A DNA stretch of 64,000 nt. It comes from VGBV01 sp963780395. Its GTDB lineage: Bacteria > Actinomycetota > Thermoleophilia > Solirubrobacterales > 70-9. A model generated the notes under the pieces. That model was not told the DNA's origin. It ran no database searches and saw only the letters and a program-made list of their open reading frames with translations. This document shows, piece by piece, positions 51,417 through 61,474 of the stretch. Where the stretch lies: positions 1 through 64,000 of the forward strand of contig CAWABY010000011.1 of the NCBI GenBank assembly GCA_963780395.1, in the 5' to 3' direction. The translations under genes were made by a program, and so were the position numbers. Within the stretch, counting starts at the first letter, position 1; every line of letters starts with the position of its first letter.

Positions 51417-52600
51417 CAATCCAACGCGAACGAGCCCGCCACGATCGAGGCCCGCAACGTCTCGAAGACCTTTCGCATCCCGACTCGCCGCATCGATTCG
51501 CTGAAGGAGCGGGCGGTCCATCCCTTCACCCGGTCACGATACCGCAAGCTGCGCGCGCTCCAGGATGTCAGCCTTCGACGTCCGCCAGGGCGAGTTCTTC
51601 GGCATCGTCGGCCGCAACGGCTCGGGCAAGAGCACGCTGCTGAAGCTCCTGGCGAGCATCTACCGAGCCGACGCCGGATCGATCCGGATGCCGGGCGGGT
51701 CGCGCCGTTCATCGAGCTGGGCGTCGGCTTCAACCCCGAGCTGACCGCGCGCGAGAACGTCGTGTTGAACGGGGTGATGATGGGGCTCTCGCGGCGGGAG
51801 GCGCGCGGGCGGCTCGACGCGGTCCTGGACTTCGCCGAGCTCGAGGAGTTCGCCGACCTGAAGCTGAAGAACTACTCCTCGGGGATGCTGGTGCGGCTCG
51901 CCTTCGCCGTGATGATCCAGTCCGAGGCGGAGATCCTGCTGATCGACGAGGTGCTCGCCGTCGGCGATGCCGCGTTCCAGCAGAAGTGCGCGACGTGTTC
52001 GCCGAGATGCGGGACGGCGCCCGGACGGTCGTCCTCGTCACCCACGACATGGGCTCCGTGCAGCGGTACTGCCACCGGGCGATGCTGCTCGAGCGGGCGT
52101 CAGCTGACTCGGTGATCCCGAGGAGGCGGGCCGCGAGTACCTGCGGATCAACTTCGGCCCGCACCGCCCGGGATCCCGCGAAGGCGGGCCGCTCGGCGTT
52201 CCCGACCTGCACGCCGGGTAATCGATGCTGGCTGGCGAGCGCAGGCGGACCGGTCGAGAACGTGGAGGAGGGGGAGCCGATCAGGATCGAGGCAGTGCTG
52301 GAGGCCCGGCGCGACCTCGCCGAGCCCCTCTTCAACCTGCATCTGCACCGATGACGACGGGATCCCGGTGCTCGAGCACGCCCCGCTTCACTTCCGGGGA
52401 GGGAGAGCCACGGCAGCGCGGGCCGGGCAGCGATGCGTGATCGGCGGGACGATGGAATCCCCTGGCCCGGGCCGCTACGAGCTGAGCTGCTGGGTCGCGC
52501 CCACGGGGGAGCTCGGGGACCTCGCACCTGCAGGCGCTGGAGCTGGTCGAGTTCGTGGTATACGGGAGCGCCCGGGTACACGATCAGGGGGACCGGGACG
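51417..52600 (+). CDS. Polysaccharide ABC exporter ATPase (Wzt/TagH type); frameshifts
   Basis: IEARNVSKTFRIPTRRIDSL is the typical start; in other frames come FFGIVGRNGSGKSTLLKLL (Walker A), APFIELGVGFNPELTAREN, LKNYSSGMLVRLAF (signature) and EAEILLIDEVLAVGDAAFQQ (Walker B), then VVLVTHDMGSVQRYC (H-loop). Indels near 51570, 51700, 51993 and 52107. After the ATPase, about 130 residues of beta-domain resemble the Wzt glycan-binding end. It exports a finished glycan with Wzm, encoded next. Start unclear: no good codon near 51417; ATG at 51368 is possible. End approximate. Confidence 0.82.
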
Positions 52601-52601
52601 T

Positions 52602-53474
52602 GGTGGCGGCCACCGCCCAGGCCGCAGGGGCGCGGACGGTTGAGCCCCCCGGGCGCGGGGCGAGCTGCGCGAGATCGCGGGCCCTCCGCCACCGGCGGCG
52701 GCGGGCCGGTTCTTCGACCTGCTCTACCTGATCTCGGTCACCGAGTTCAAGAGGACCTACTTCGGGACAGTGCTGGGCTACGGTGGTCGCTCCTGCGCCC
52801 GCTGCTCTTGTTCGCGGTGCTGCTGTTCGTCTTCACACAGATCTTCCGCATCGGATCCGACGTCCCGAACTATCCGGTCCTGCTGCTTTTCAACATCGTC
52901 CTGTTCGCGTTCTTCCAGGAGGCGACGTCGCAGGCGGTCACCTCGGTGGTCTCCCAGGAGGACATCGTGCGCAAGACCCAGTTCCCTCGCCTGGTGATCC
53001 CCCTTTCGAACGTCCTGACGGCCTCTTCAACCTCGGCGTGAACATGGTGGCCGTCTTCGGCTTCCTGCTCGCCTACGGCGTCGATCCGCGCTGGACCTGG
53101 CTCGGTCCCCGCCATCGTCGCGATCCTGTTCGTGATCACGGCGCCGTTTCGGTGCTCCTGTCCAGCCTCTACGTGCGGTTCCGGGACGTGGCGATCATCT
53201 GGGGCGTGCTCGCGACCGCGCTCTTCTACGGAACGCCCATGCTCTACCCATTCGAGTTCGTGCCCGAGCAGTACCGCGATCTGCTCGCGTTGAACCCGCT
53301 GACCCCCCTGTTCATCGAAGCGCGCAAGCTGATCATCGACCCGAGCGCACCCGGCGCCGTCGAAGCGGCGGGCGGTTCGGCGCCCGTGCTCGCCGCCGGG
53401 GGATCGGTCGCGCGTGGCGTGACCGACGGTGGTACTTCAACCGGTCGGCTCCGCGGGTCGCCGAGGAGCTGTGA
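52602..53474 (+). CDS. Polysaccharide ABC exporter permease (Wzm/TagG type); frameshifts
   Basis: About 280 residues with six membrane helices: FFDLLYLISVTEFKRTYFG (amphipathic start), SLLRPLLLFAVLLFVF, SNVLTALFNLGVNMVAVFGF (across an indel near 53022), FSVLLSSLYVRFRDVAIIWG and TPMLYPFEFVPEQYRDLLAL (family motif). Indels also near 52783, 53106 and 53360. Ends with VAEEL and TGA at 53472-53474. Together with the Wzt gene it shows the polymer is exported by the ABC-dependent route; the O-antigen ligase then has to act outside. Start approximate. Confidence 0.82.
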
Positions 53475-53599
53475 GGTGGCTCGGGCCGGGGCGGCACTGC
53501 GGCGTCCGCCACCCAGGGGGCGGGTCTCCGCAACACGAGGCCTGCGAGCTCTCGAGGGCGCCGCCGAGCCCGAAGCGAAGTAGAGCTCGCGGTCGAGGG

Positions 53600-54899
53600 T
53601 CTCCTTGCGTCCCCTCAGGCGGCGGGCCCAGCGGCCGAGCAGCCAGGCAGCGCAGCCCGGTTCCGCCGGCGGCGAGCAGCCACGTCGACGCCGCTTGTCG
53701 GCGGGCATCGCGGCCCGCACCGGAGCTGGAGCGTGTGGGCCATGATCTGGAGCTGGAGCCAGTCGTAGTAGTGGATCTCCCGGGCTTCCGCCACCCCCCG
53801 GCCTTCCGGGCGAGGTAGCTCAGTCGGTCGCGGAGGCCGGTTCGCCTCCGCGTGCCCGATGACCGCGTCGCCGTGCTGCACGTAGTCGTAGAGAGGCTCG
53901 TCGACGTAGGCGATCCTCCCCGCGCCAGGGCGACCAGCGCCAGCCAGTGGTCGTGAAAGGGCGCGGCGTGAGCCGGGGGAAAGGGCAGGGCATCCTCCAG
54001 CAGCTCGCGTCGGAAAAGCGTGGCCGCGCCGGTGACCGAGTTCGCGAGGAGCAGCGAGGCCAGATCGGCGTGGTTGGCGCGCGGACGGACCAGTAGGAGG
54101 GCTCGATCACGGCCCCGTCGGGGCGAACGATGCGGGCGTCGCTGTAGGCGAGCTCGGCGCCACCGATGCCGGCCAACAGGCGCTCGAGCTTGTCCGGTCG
54201 CCAGCGGTCGTCCTGGTCAGAGAGGGCAACGTAGTCGCACTCGGGCGCCAGCGCCAGCGCTCGCTCGAAATTGCTGTAGAAGCCGCGGCGCTCACCACGC
54301 ACCAGCGAGAAGCGCTCGTCGCCGCGGACCTCCGCGTTCGAGGCGCTCGGCGATCTCGGGTCGCGAGCCGTCATCGCTGATCACGCAGACCCAGTTGCGT
54401 GGCTCTGCTCGCGGATCGAGTCGAGCTGCACCCTGAAACTCCGGCGGGGGGTCGAAGCTCGCCATGCATACCGCCACCCGGGGCCCGATGCGCCGGATGG
54501 GAAGCGGGGGACCGGCGCGGTGGCGGCTCGGCGAGCGCCGGCTCGAGCCGGACCTCGCCGACGCGAAGCGCTCCTCGCGGCCTAAGCGAGGTGCGCAACC
54601 AGGCTGACCTCGGCGGGGCCGGGCGCGGAGCCCTCCGGGACCAGCGCCGCCCCGGCGAAGCCGCTGCGGTAGGCGCGCGCCCGGGCCGCGCTGCCGCCCG
54701 GCTCGTTCAGCCAGCGGTCGCGGCGCGGCAACGGTGGCGAGCGAGCGCCGAGCGGGCGCCCCGACCTCCACCTCCAGCGCGGCAATCCGGGCGTCGGGGT
54801 GGTGGCACCGGCCCGCGATCGCGAAGGCGGCGCCCCGGCCGACCGCCGCCTCGACCGGGGGGCCGATCTCCAGCGAGGCCCTGAGCCCGGCGCCCTCAC
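53600..54899 (-). CDS. Family 2 glycosyltransferase with N-terminal beta-domain, paralogue of 49.9-51.2 kb; many frameshifts
   Basis: GTG start at 54899 overlaps the stop of the methyltransferase gene upstream (GTGA). N-terminal beta-domain in pieces (RGAAFAIAGRCHHPDARIAA, then ALVPEGSAPGPAEVSLVAHL), then GPRVAVCMASFDPP, WVCVISDDGS, RGFYSNFERALALAPE, YVALSDQDDRWRPDKLERLL and, in another frame, FHDHWLALVALAR-like sequence. Indels near 54645, 54590, 54455, 54400, 54340, 54080, 53925 and 53850. The end is not seen clearly. The DQDDxW and NFERALxLAPE blocks are nearly identical to the plus-strand copy that lies on the other side of wzt-wzm. Confidence 0.7.
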
Positions 54900-55519
54900 C
54901 CGGGCCGGCGCGCGAACGCCCACACCTGCACCGGCAGGTCGGGCTCGTCCCGCAGGGAATGCCACCAGCGGAACGCGGGCCAGCGGTCGAAGTTGCCCGC
55001 CACGCAGTCGCGGTTGCCCCATGAGCGAACGTCGTCGACTTCGAGCCCCGCGTGCTCTAGCAGCGCGCGAAGGCCTCTCGGGGTGAACCGCCAGTAGTCC
55101 TTCATTCCGAAGAGCGGCACCTCGTGAACGCGCACCAGGAAAGGCGTGGAGACGATCACCCGGCCGCCCGGTGCGCAGAGTTCCCTGAGGTTCTCCGCCG
55201 CGCGCCAGGGGTCCTCGACGTGTTCCAGCACCTGCTCGCAGATCACCACGTCGAACCCCCGACCTCCCCGCCCGGGTCGAGCAGGTCGAACTCGGGGTAC
55301 ATCAGGCTCTGAACCCCTCCAGGCCCGCCCGGCGTGCGTGTCACCGCTGATCTCGGCGCAGCTCAGGCTCTCCGCGCCGATCGAGTCGAGGAACGCGTTG
55401 ACGTCCCCGTTCAACGGCACCCGCTGCCAATGCTCAAGGGGACCGGTGGCCTCCGGGAAGCGGACGGGATCCGCCACGCGGCGAAGCCGGCGCGCATGCC
55501 GCGGCCGCGCGCCAGCCAC
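54896..55519 (-). CDS. Class I SAM-dependent methyltransferase; frameshifts
   Basis: FPEATGPLEHWQRVPLNGDV, then after indels near 55325 and 55265 FDVVICEQVLEHVEDPWRAA, APGGRVIVSTPFLVRVHEVP and MKDYWRFTPRGLRALLEHAG: a Methyltransf_11-like core. The motif I stretch falls at the damaged part around 55270-55320. It ends with VQVWAFARRPG and TGA overlapping the next GTG. The start GTG at 55519 is a guess; translation could begin further upstream near the end of the glycosyltransferase gene (55552). Confidence 0.7.
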   Translation of the reverse strand: MAGARPRHARRLRRVADPVRFPEATGPLEHWQRVPLNGDVNAFLDSIGAESLSCAEISGDTHAGRAWRGSEPDVPRVRPARPGRGGRGFDVVICEQVLEHVEDPWRAAENLRELCAPGGRVIVSTPFLVRVHEVPLFGMKDYWRFTPRGLRALLEHAGLEVDDVRSWGNRDCVAGNFDRWPAFRWWHSLRDEPDLPVQVWAFARRPG

Positions 55520-55551
55520 CCTGGGCGGGCTTCGACGTGGGTCGGGCGCGC

Positions 55552-56435
55552 TCAGAAGAGTCCCCTCCAGGCCTCCGGGATCCGCTCGAGCACGATCCGG
55601 GCCCCCTCTTCTTCGAAGCCGAAGTCCGCATAGAACCACTACTCGAACTCGCCCTCCTCGACTGCCCGGTTGTGGGCGGCCCACCCCTCGTCGAGGTCCC
55701 GCTCGCCCCAGGCGACGGTCCGCGCGGACCCCATGCCGTTCCCGGCAGACCTCGAGGTCCATCCGGTGCAGGTGGATCAGGCACAGGTACGGGTCGTAGT
55801 TGACCTGCCCGTCGACTCGGTGATGGAAAGCCGGGACCCACTCCATCGGGCCGCTCGCGAGCGCCGGCTTGTTGTAGCCGCCGTTCGCGAACCAGTGGCC
55901 CCGCTGATCGAGTATCGGGCAGGACGGGTCGTAAGGCGCCTCCCGGTCGGCCAGATGCAGGATCTCGTAGCCGATGCAGTTCACGAACCACTCGTCGAAC
56001 TCGTCGATGTACTCCGAGGGTGCCCCGCTCCGGAGTCGGCGAGACGATCTCGTCCACGTCGGTTGCGAGCACGACGTCGTAGCCCTCGATCAGCTCGTGC
56101 TGAAGCCTCTGACGGTCTCGGCCATCCAGGAGTGGTCGACGGAGTCTGATGCGGACCCGCACACGAACGAAGCCCTCTTCCTCGGTCGAGCCGTCGGTCG
56201 TGTCGTTGTCGAGCACGTAGATGTCCTCGGGCGCGAAGAACCGCGAGTAGTAGCGGAGCCAGATCGGCAGAAACACGGGCTCGTTGTGGACCATCGTGAC
56301 CACGGCGCGGCGCTTGGCGGCACCCAGCTTGCGGAGCCTCCTGCGATGGGCCCTGTCGGTCCGGATCGGCTCCCAGAACCGCCCGAGCGGCGGCTCGGAC
56401 CGATCGTGAACCTTGGGGATCTCGAGCAGTTTCAC
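55552..56435 (-). CDS. Glycosyltransferase (family 2/92-like); frameshifts
   Basis: RRAVVTMVHNEPVFLPIWLR and APEDIYVLDNDTTDGSTEEE begin a GT-A or GT92-type core; DVVLATDVDEIVSPTPE holds the DXD motif (DVDE). In a second frame come MNCIGYEILHLADREAPYDP, GHWFANGGYNKPALASGPME and LCLIHLHRMDLEVCRERHG, a pattern of the DUF/GT92-like family 2 branch. Indels near 56160, 56115, 56030, 55745 and 55640. It ends with EAWRGLF and TGA at 55552-55554. Its start overlaps the FkbM gene stop by 4 nt. Confidence 0.75.
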
Positions 56436-57193
56436 GCTCGCAACGAAATCCTAAGCGCGCCCGAAGGGCGGATCGCATAGAGCATCTGGATCCCGGTCGC
56501 CGCCATGGTCGGGTCCTGGTCGATGGTGACATTGAAGCCGTGCTGAACCAAGGACCTTCGGCCGCCTGCTCCCGCCGGATGGGGGCAGGTGCAGCTCGAT
56601 GACGACTGACGGAATCGGGGCCAATCCGCCTCCTCGATTCCCGCGAGGACGTCCAGCTCCGCCTTCTCCACGTCGATCTTGAGCAGGTCCACGGCCTCGA
56701 TGCGACTCTTCACGGAGCACCTCGGACAGCGGTCCTGAGCTCGCACTCGGCGGCCTCGGTCTCGGAATCTGCCCTCGAGTTGCGCTTCCGCGTCCTGCTC
56801 GGATCCGCCGAGGTTCAGCAGCGCCCGCCGCACCACTGCTCGCTCGGCCTCCGGTCCGCGTAGAGCCTCGAGATCTCCCAGTTGCGAGGGTAGTAGGTGA
56901 TCGTCGCGCCGCCCGCTGCTGGAGCCGAGCCCGTAGCGGTGCGGGATGCACGCCGCGAACTGGCGCAGGTTCCGCTCGAGCACCTCGAAGATCGGCTGCA
57001 CCGGCTCGAAGCTGTGAACGAGGCCGGCGCCGCACTCCCCGGCGAAGAAGGCCCCCGCGACGCCGACATTGGCCCCTACGTCCAGGACGATGTCCCCCTC
57101 CCGTACCCGGACGCCGTGCTTGACCTAGACCCTCGATTCGACGATCTCTTGAAGCTGGTATGCGAGCTGGAGCGGATCCGGGTACGTCAGCAT
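56432..57193 (-). CDS. FkbM-family methyltransferase; damaged
   Basis: From ATG at 57193 (MLTYPDPLQLAYQLQEIVES), then HGVRVREGDIVLDVGANVGV (motif I), GLVHSFEPVQPIFEVLERNL and EAVDLLKIDVEKAELDVLAG, the order typical of FkbM enzymes. An in-frame TAG at about 57125-57127, where relatives have Tyr-Leu, and indels near 57055, 56985, 56710 and 56610 interrupt it. GGAGGG lies upstream of the ATG. Likely O-methylates a sugar. It is the first gene of a four-gene minus-strand run down to about 53.6 kb. Confidence 0.72.
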
Positions 57194-57389
57194 CCGCTGC
57201 AGCTCCCTCCATCGCCATCAATGGTATCCGCGAGCCAGCCCCGACCTTCCTGCGTGGCATCGTAGCCGTGTCCGCCGAGCGAGACTCGGCGGAGGACCGC
57301 GGCCGAAGACCACGGGACACAGTCCGTCTGCCGCGCTCATGCCGAACAGTCCCGAGCGGGAGAAGCGTGCCGCCCGCCCTGCGAGCACC

Positions 57390-58149
57390 TCAGTGCTCGA
57401 GCACCAGCCCGAGGAAGCGCTTGGTGCGCTCGTGCGTCGGGTTGTCGAGCACGGCCTTCGGGCGGGCCCTGCTCGACGACCACGCCCTCGTCCATGAAGA
57501 CGACCTGGTCGCCGACGTCGCGGGCGAAGCCCATCTCGTGGGTGACGACGATCATCGTCATCCCCTCCGCGGCGAGCTCGCGCATCACGTCGAGCACCTC
57601 CTTGACCAGCTCGGGGTCGAGCGCGCTGGTGACCTCGTCGAACAGCATCACGTGCGGGTCCATCGCCAGCGCGCGGGCGATCGCGACGCGCTGCTGCTGG
57701 CCGCCGGAGAGGCGGTCGGGGTACTCGTCGATCTTGTCGGCGAGGCCGACCCGCTCGAGCAGCGCCGTCGCCTTCTCGCTCGGCCTCGTCGCTTGCGCGG
57801 CCGAGGACCTTCTCCTGCGCGATCGTCGACGTTCTCGAGCGCGCGTCTTGTGCGGGAACAGGTTGAACTGCTGGAAGACCATCCCGACGCGGCGGCGGAC
57901 GAAGTCGAGCTCGCCTCTGCCGTCGCCGCCTCGCCCGTGGATCTCCTTGCCCTCGAGCAGGATCGCGCCCTGCTCGGGCGGCTCGAGCAGGTTGATGCAG
58001 CGCAGCAGCGTGCACTTGCCCGAGCCGCTGGGCCCGAGCACGCAGACGACCTGGCCCTTGCCGATCTCGAGGTCGACGCCGCGCAGCACCTGCAGGTCGC
58101 CGAAGCGCTTCTGGACGCCCTCCAGCTGCAGCATCGCGTCGTCGGCCAT
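57390..58149 (-). CDS. Polar amino-acid ABC transporter ATPase (GlnQ type); frameshifts
   Basis: MADDAMLQLEGVQKRFGDLQ at the start, Walker A GPSGSGKCTLLRCINLLE, signature LSGGQQQRVAIARALAM, Walker B VMLFDEVTSALDPEL, H-loop MIVVTHEMGFARDVG and the end RTKRFLGLVLEH. Indels near 57470, 57785, 57830 and 57845. The Walker A residue after Lys is Cys (TGC) where the family has Ser or Thr, a change that would weaken Mg binding or may be another read error. Overlaps the permease gene by ATGA. Probably cystine or another polar amino acid, see findings. Confidence 0.85.
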
Positions 58150-58957
58150 CAGACCGGCCCTCCGGTCTGCCCGGTGCCGGCCGCGCCGCCGGGCGCCGGC
58201 TCGGCCGTCGCCGCCGCCTCCGCCGCGCGCGGTGCGCGCTGCTGGCGCGCGATCAGCCAGTCGACCAGCCGCGCGAGCGGGATCGTCACGATCAGGAACA
58301 GGAGCGCTCCGAGGACCAGCGCCGAGCTGTTGAAGGACTCCGACTGGACGTCGCTGCCCGGCCTGGACGACCTCGATCGGCCGATGACGCTGACGAGCGA
58401 GGTGTCCTTCATCAGCGCGATGAAGTCGTTGAGCAGCGGCGGGATCACCTTGCGCACCGCCTGCGGGACGATCACGTAGCGCATCGACTGGCCGTGGCTC
58501 ATCCCGAGCGAGCGCGCCGCCTCCATCTGGCCCGTGCGGCACCGCCTCGATCCCGGCCCGGTAGACCTCGGCCATGTAGGCGCCGTAGGTGATCGTCAGC
58601 GCGATCACGCCGTACCAGAACGGTCGAGGCTGGCCGAACCAGGTCGGGAGCCCGATCTCGCGCGGGATCGTGCCGTCGGCCTGTGCGGCGCGAGGAAGCC
58701 CGAGACCAGGAACAGGACCAGCAGCAGCGGGATGCCGCGGAAGGCGTCGATGTAGGCGATCGTCAGCCAGCGGACCGGCGCCAGGGCGCGGCCCGGCAGC
58801 TGGCGCAGCACGGCGAGGACCAGGCCCCAGATCAGCGAGAGGATCCCGGCAGACGACCGAGAGCTAGAGCGTGATGACAGAAGCCCGTCGAGGACGCGGC
58901 CGAAGCTCGTCGCCCATGAGGCTGAAGTCGAAGTAGTACTCGAAGATGAAGTCCATG
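58149..58957 (-). CDS. Polar amino-acid ABC transporter permease (HisM/GlnP type); frameshifts
   Basis: MDFIFEYYFDFSLMGDEF is the usual start with a short helix, then helices around LIWGLVLAVLRQLPGRALAP, IAYIDAFRGIPLLLVLFLV (family motif FRGIPLL), ALTITYGAYMAEVYRAGIEA, then after an indel MEAARSLGMSHGQSMRYVIV (EAA loop that contacts the ATPase) and LMKDTSLVSVIG. Indels near 58905, 58855, 58670, 58540 and 58362. Five or six helices in all. Coupled to the ATPase gene; the binding-protein gene is 111 nt upstream. Confidence 0.85.
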
Positions 58958-59068
58958 CGCGTCAGCCTCTCCTCTGGCGCGGCTCGAGCGCTAGGCCGTG
59001 CGCGCGAACGAGAAGGGGCGCCCGCCGGCGCCCCTTCCGATCGCGTCAGTCGCTCGTCCGACTGCGGC

Positions 59069-59925
59069 TCAGCCGGCGGCCGGCTCCGTCGTCCCCTCCA
59101 GCACCGACTCGGGCGGGTCCGTCTGGAAGTACTGCTGGTAGAGCTCGGTCAGGGTGCCGTCGTCCTTGAGCGTCGCCAGCGCCTCGTTCATCGCGTCGAG
59201 CAGCGCCGTGTTGTCCTTCGGCGACCGCGAACCCGTACAGCTCGCTCGGTCGGGATCTCCTCGACGACCTCGACGCCGCCCTGCTTCTCGACCGCGTCGC
59301 CGGCCGACCGGCAGGTCGATGATCACCGCGTCGACCTGCCCGGTGGCCAGCGCGGTGATCGCGTCGGTGCCCTCGGGGAACCCGCGGACCTCGGCGCGTC
59401 GGTCTTGTCGTTCGCGTAGGTCTCGCCGGTGGTGCCGTCCTGGGCGCCGACGATCTTGCCGCCGAGGTCAGTCGATCGGTGGCGATGTCGGAGTCGTCCT
59501 CCGCCACCAGCAGCGCCTGCGTCGGCCTCGTAGTACGGATCGGAGAAGTCGACCGTTCTGCTCGCGCTCCGGCGTGATCGTCGTCGCCGCGGCCGCGGTG
59601 TCGAACTGGCCGTTGGCCGTGTCGCGGAAGATCGTGTCGAACGCCGGTGTCCTGGTAGGTCGACCTCGAGGCCGAGCTCCTCGGCGATCGCGTCCATCAC
59701 CTCGATGTCGAAGCCCGAGAAGTCGGGCGGCTGCCCGATCTCGAAGGGCGGATAGGGCGTGTCGGTGCCGACCGAGCAGTTCACCCTCTTGATCGGGCCG
59801 AGGTCGGCGCCGCCGCCACCACCGTCGCCGCCGCCATCGTCGTCGTCGTCGCCGCAGCCGGCCGCGAATCCGGCGGCGAGCACGAGCGCGAAAGCGGCCA
59901 GCAGTGCCAAGAGGCGTGTTCTCAT
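59069..59925 (-). CDS. Polar amino-acid ABC transporter binding lipoprotein; frameshifts
   Basis: MRTRLLALLAAFALVLAAGF then a lipobox ending in Cys (FAAGCGDDDD), then the family-3 solute-binding core: VGTDTPYPPFEIGQPPDFSG, FDIEVMDAIAEELGLEVDL, TVDFSDPYYEAD, LGGKIVGAQDGTTGETYAND and DAMNEALATLKDDGTLTELY. These match periplasmic binding proteins for polar amino acids or cystine. Indels near 59650, 59565, 59515, 59470, 59400, 59305, 59245 and 59225. It is divergent from cysM, with which it shares a 116-nt promoter gap. Confidence 0.85.
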
Positions 59926-60015
59926 CTCATGATTCCTCTCGTTCGAGCAGTTGAACGAAGACCAGGCGGCGAACATATCCGCCCGCACGCCGAGCGTGCG
60001 CATGCCGTCGCCTTA

Positions 60016-60034
60016 CTACACTTTCTGAAGATAT
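60016..60034 (+). promoter_or_regulatory. Promoter/operator motif of the cysM operon
   Basis: CTACACTTTCTGAAG at 60016-60030 differs in one base from the motif at 29211 before the rhodanese-moeB-cysO operon. TACACT could serve as -10 box, which would give a leader of only about a dozen nucleotides before the ATG at 60042. The inverted-repeat second half (AAGTAT at 29 kb) is weaker here (AAGATA). Confidence 0.6.
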
Positions 60035-60041
60035 CTGAGCG

Positions 60042-61013
60042 ATGCTGGACGAGCCACTGCTCAACCGCCCCTGCGGCGGGCGCTTCGAGAACGTCCTCGA
60101 GTCGATCGGCAACACGCCGCTGGTCGAGCTGCCGCGCCTCTCGCCGAAGCCGGGCGTGCGCATCTGGGCCAAGCTCGAGGGGCACAACCCGACCGGCTCG
60201 GTCAAGGACCGCGTCGCGAAGTCGATGATCGAGGACGCCGAGGAGCGAGGGCGCGATCGAGCCCGGGCCAGACGATCCTCGAGCCGACCTCCGGCAACAC
60301 CGGCATCTCGCTGGCGATGATCTGCCGCCGCAAGGGCTACCCGCTGAAGGTCGTGATGCCCGACAACGTCACCGAGGAGCGCACCCAGCTGCTGCGCATG
60401 TACGGCGCCGAGATCGTCTACTCCGAGGGCGCCAAGGGCTCCAACGGCGCCGTCGAGCTGGCGCTCGAGATGGCGGAGGCCGACTCCTCGTACTACATGC
60501 CCTACCAGTACGGCAACGAGGCGAACCCGCGGGCCCACTACGACGGCACCGCGCCCGAGATCCTCGAGGAGCTCGACGAGGTCGCCGCCTTCGTCGGCGG
60601 CCTCGGCACCGGCGGCACGCTGATGGGCAACGGCCGCCGCCTCAAGGAGGACGACCCCGAGACCAAGATCGTCGCCGCCGAGCCGATGCAGGGCGAGCTC
60701 GTCCAGGGCCTGCGCTCGCTCGACGACGGCTTCATCCCGCCGATCATCGACCTCGCGCTGCTCGACCGCAAGATCATGGTCTCCAACCGCGACGCGATCG
60801 TCTGGACCCAGAAGCTGCTGCGACGAGGAGGGCCTGTTCGCCGGCGTCTCCTCGGGGGCGATCGCCTACGTCGCCGACCGCATCGCCGGCGAGCTCGACG
60901 AGGGCAACGTCGTCTTCCTGGTCCCCGACGACGGCTGGAAGTACCTCTCCTCGGGCGTCTACACGAAGCCGATCGAGGAGCTGGAGGGGATCGACTCCAC
61001 CGTCTGGTGGTAG
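60042..61013 (+). CDS. cysM: Cysteine synthase of the CysO-dependent type (CysM); two frameshifts
   Basis: PLP enzyme of the cysteine synthase family, about 322 residues. NVLESIGNTPLVELPRL, PLP Lys55 in NPTGSVKDRVAKSM, the substrate loop EPTSGNTGISLAMI and GLGTGGTLMG (phosphate loop) are all present. Indels near 60250 and 60826. It ends EELEGIDSTVWW, a C-terminus with a WW end as in actinobacterial CysM, which uses O-phosphoserine and CysO-thiocarboxylate. CysM rather than CysK is chosen because mec overlaps its stop and cysO is encoded in the same window under a matching promoter motif. Confidence 0.85.
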
Positions 61014-61474
61014 TGGACGGCGCCGACGTCCCTCGCGTGCGGATCCCGAAGCAGATCTACAAGGGGCTGCTGGAGCACGCCCGCGAGGACGCGCCGAACG
61101 AGTGCTGCGGGTTGATCGGCGGCCGGGACGGCGCGGCGACGACGCTCTACCGGGCCCGCAACGCGGAGGCGAGCCCACTGCGCTACCGCATCGCTGACCA
61201 GGAGGTGTTCGACGTCCGCAAGCAGATCGAGGAGAAGGGGGAGGACCTCGTGGCGATCTATCACTCGCACACCGCGAGCCCCGCCTATCCCTCGCAGACC
61301 GACATCAACCTGGCTTTCTGGGAGTGGAGCAAGGACGGCCAGACCGAGCGGGCGCTGGCCTGGCCGGGCACGATCTACCTGATCGCGTCGCTGGCCGAGG
61401 GCGAGGAGCCGCTGCGCGGCTTCGACATCACCGAGGCCGCCGAGGTGGTCGAGGTCGAGCTCGAGATCGAGTGA
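61013..61474 (+). CDS. mec: Mec: JAMM metalloprotease that frees cysteine from CysO
   Basis: 153 residues, starting at GTG 61013 that overlaps the cysM TAG (TAGTG). JAMM/MPN motif complete: Glu30 in PNECCGLIGG, His84 and His86 in YHSHTASPAYPSQTD, Ser95 and Asp97. Mycobacterial Mec cuts the CysO-cysteine adduct after the Gly-Gly, giving free cysteine and recycled CysO. No signal peptide. Stop overlaps the next gene by GTGA. If CysO carries a tail beyond GG, this protease is the best candidate to trim it as well. Confidence 0.9.
   Translation: MDGADVPRVRIPKQIYKGLLEHAREDAPNECCGLIGGRDGAATTLYRARNAEASPLRYRIADQEVFDVRKQIEEKGEDLVAIYHSHTASPAYPSQTDINLAFWEWSKDGQTERALAWPGTIYLIASLAEGEEPLRGFDITEAAEVVEVELEIE

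Noticed and set aside
53808..53870. tRNA-like stretch GGTAGCTCAGTCGGT followed by GGTTCG
   Set aside because: The distance between the D-loop-like and T-loop-like parts is too short for an anticodon arm, no acceptor stem forms, and it lies inside a glycosyltransferase gene read on the other strand.
31229..57193. Search for transposase or integrase genes bordering the polysaccharide cluster
   Set aside because: No DDE, HUH or tyrosine/serine recombinase motif seen in any frame, so I cannot support a mobile element here.
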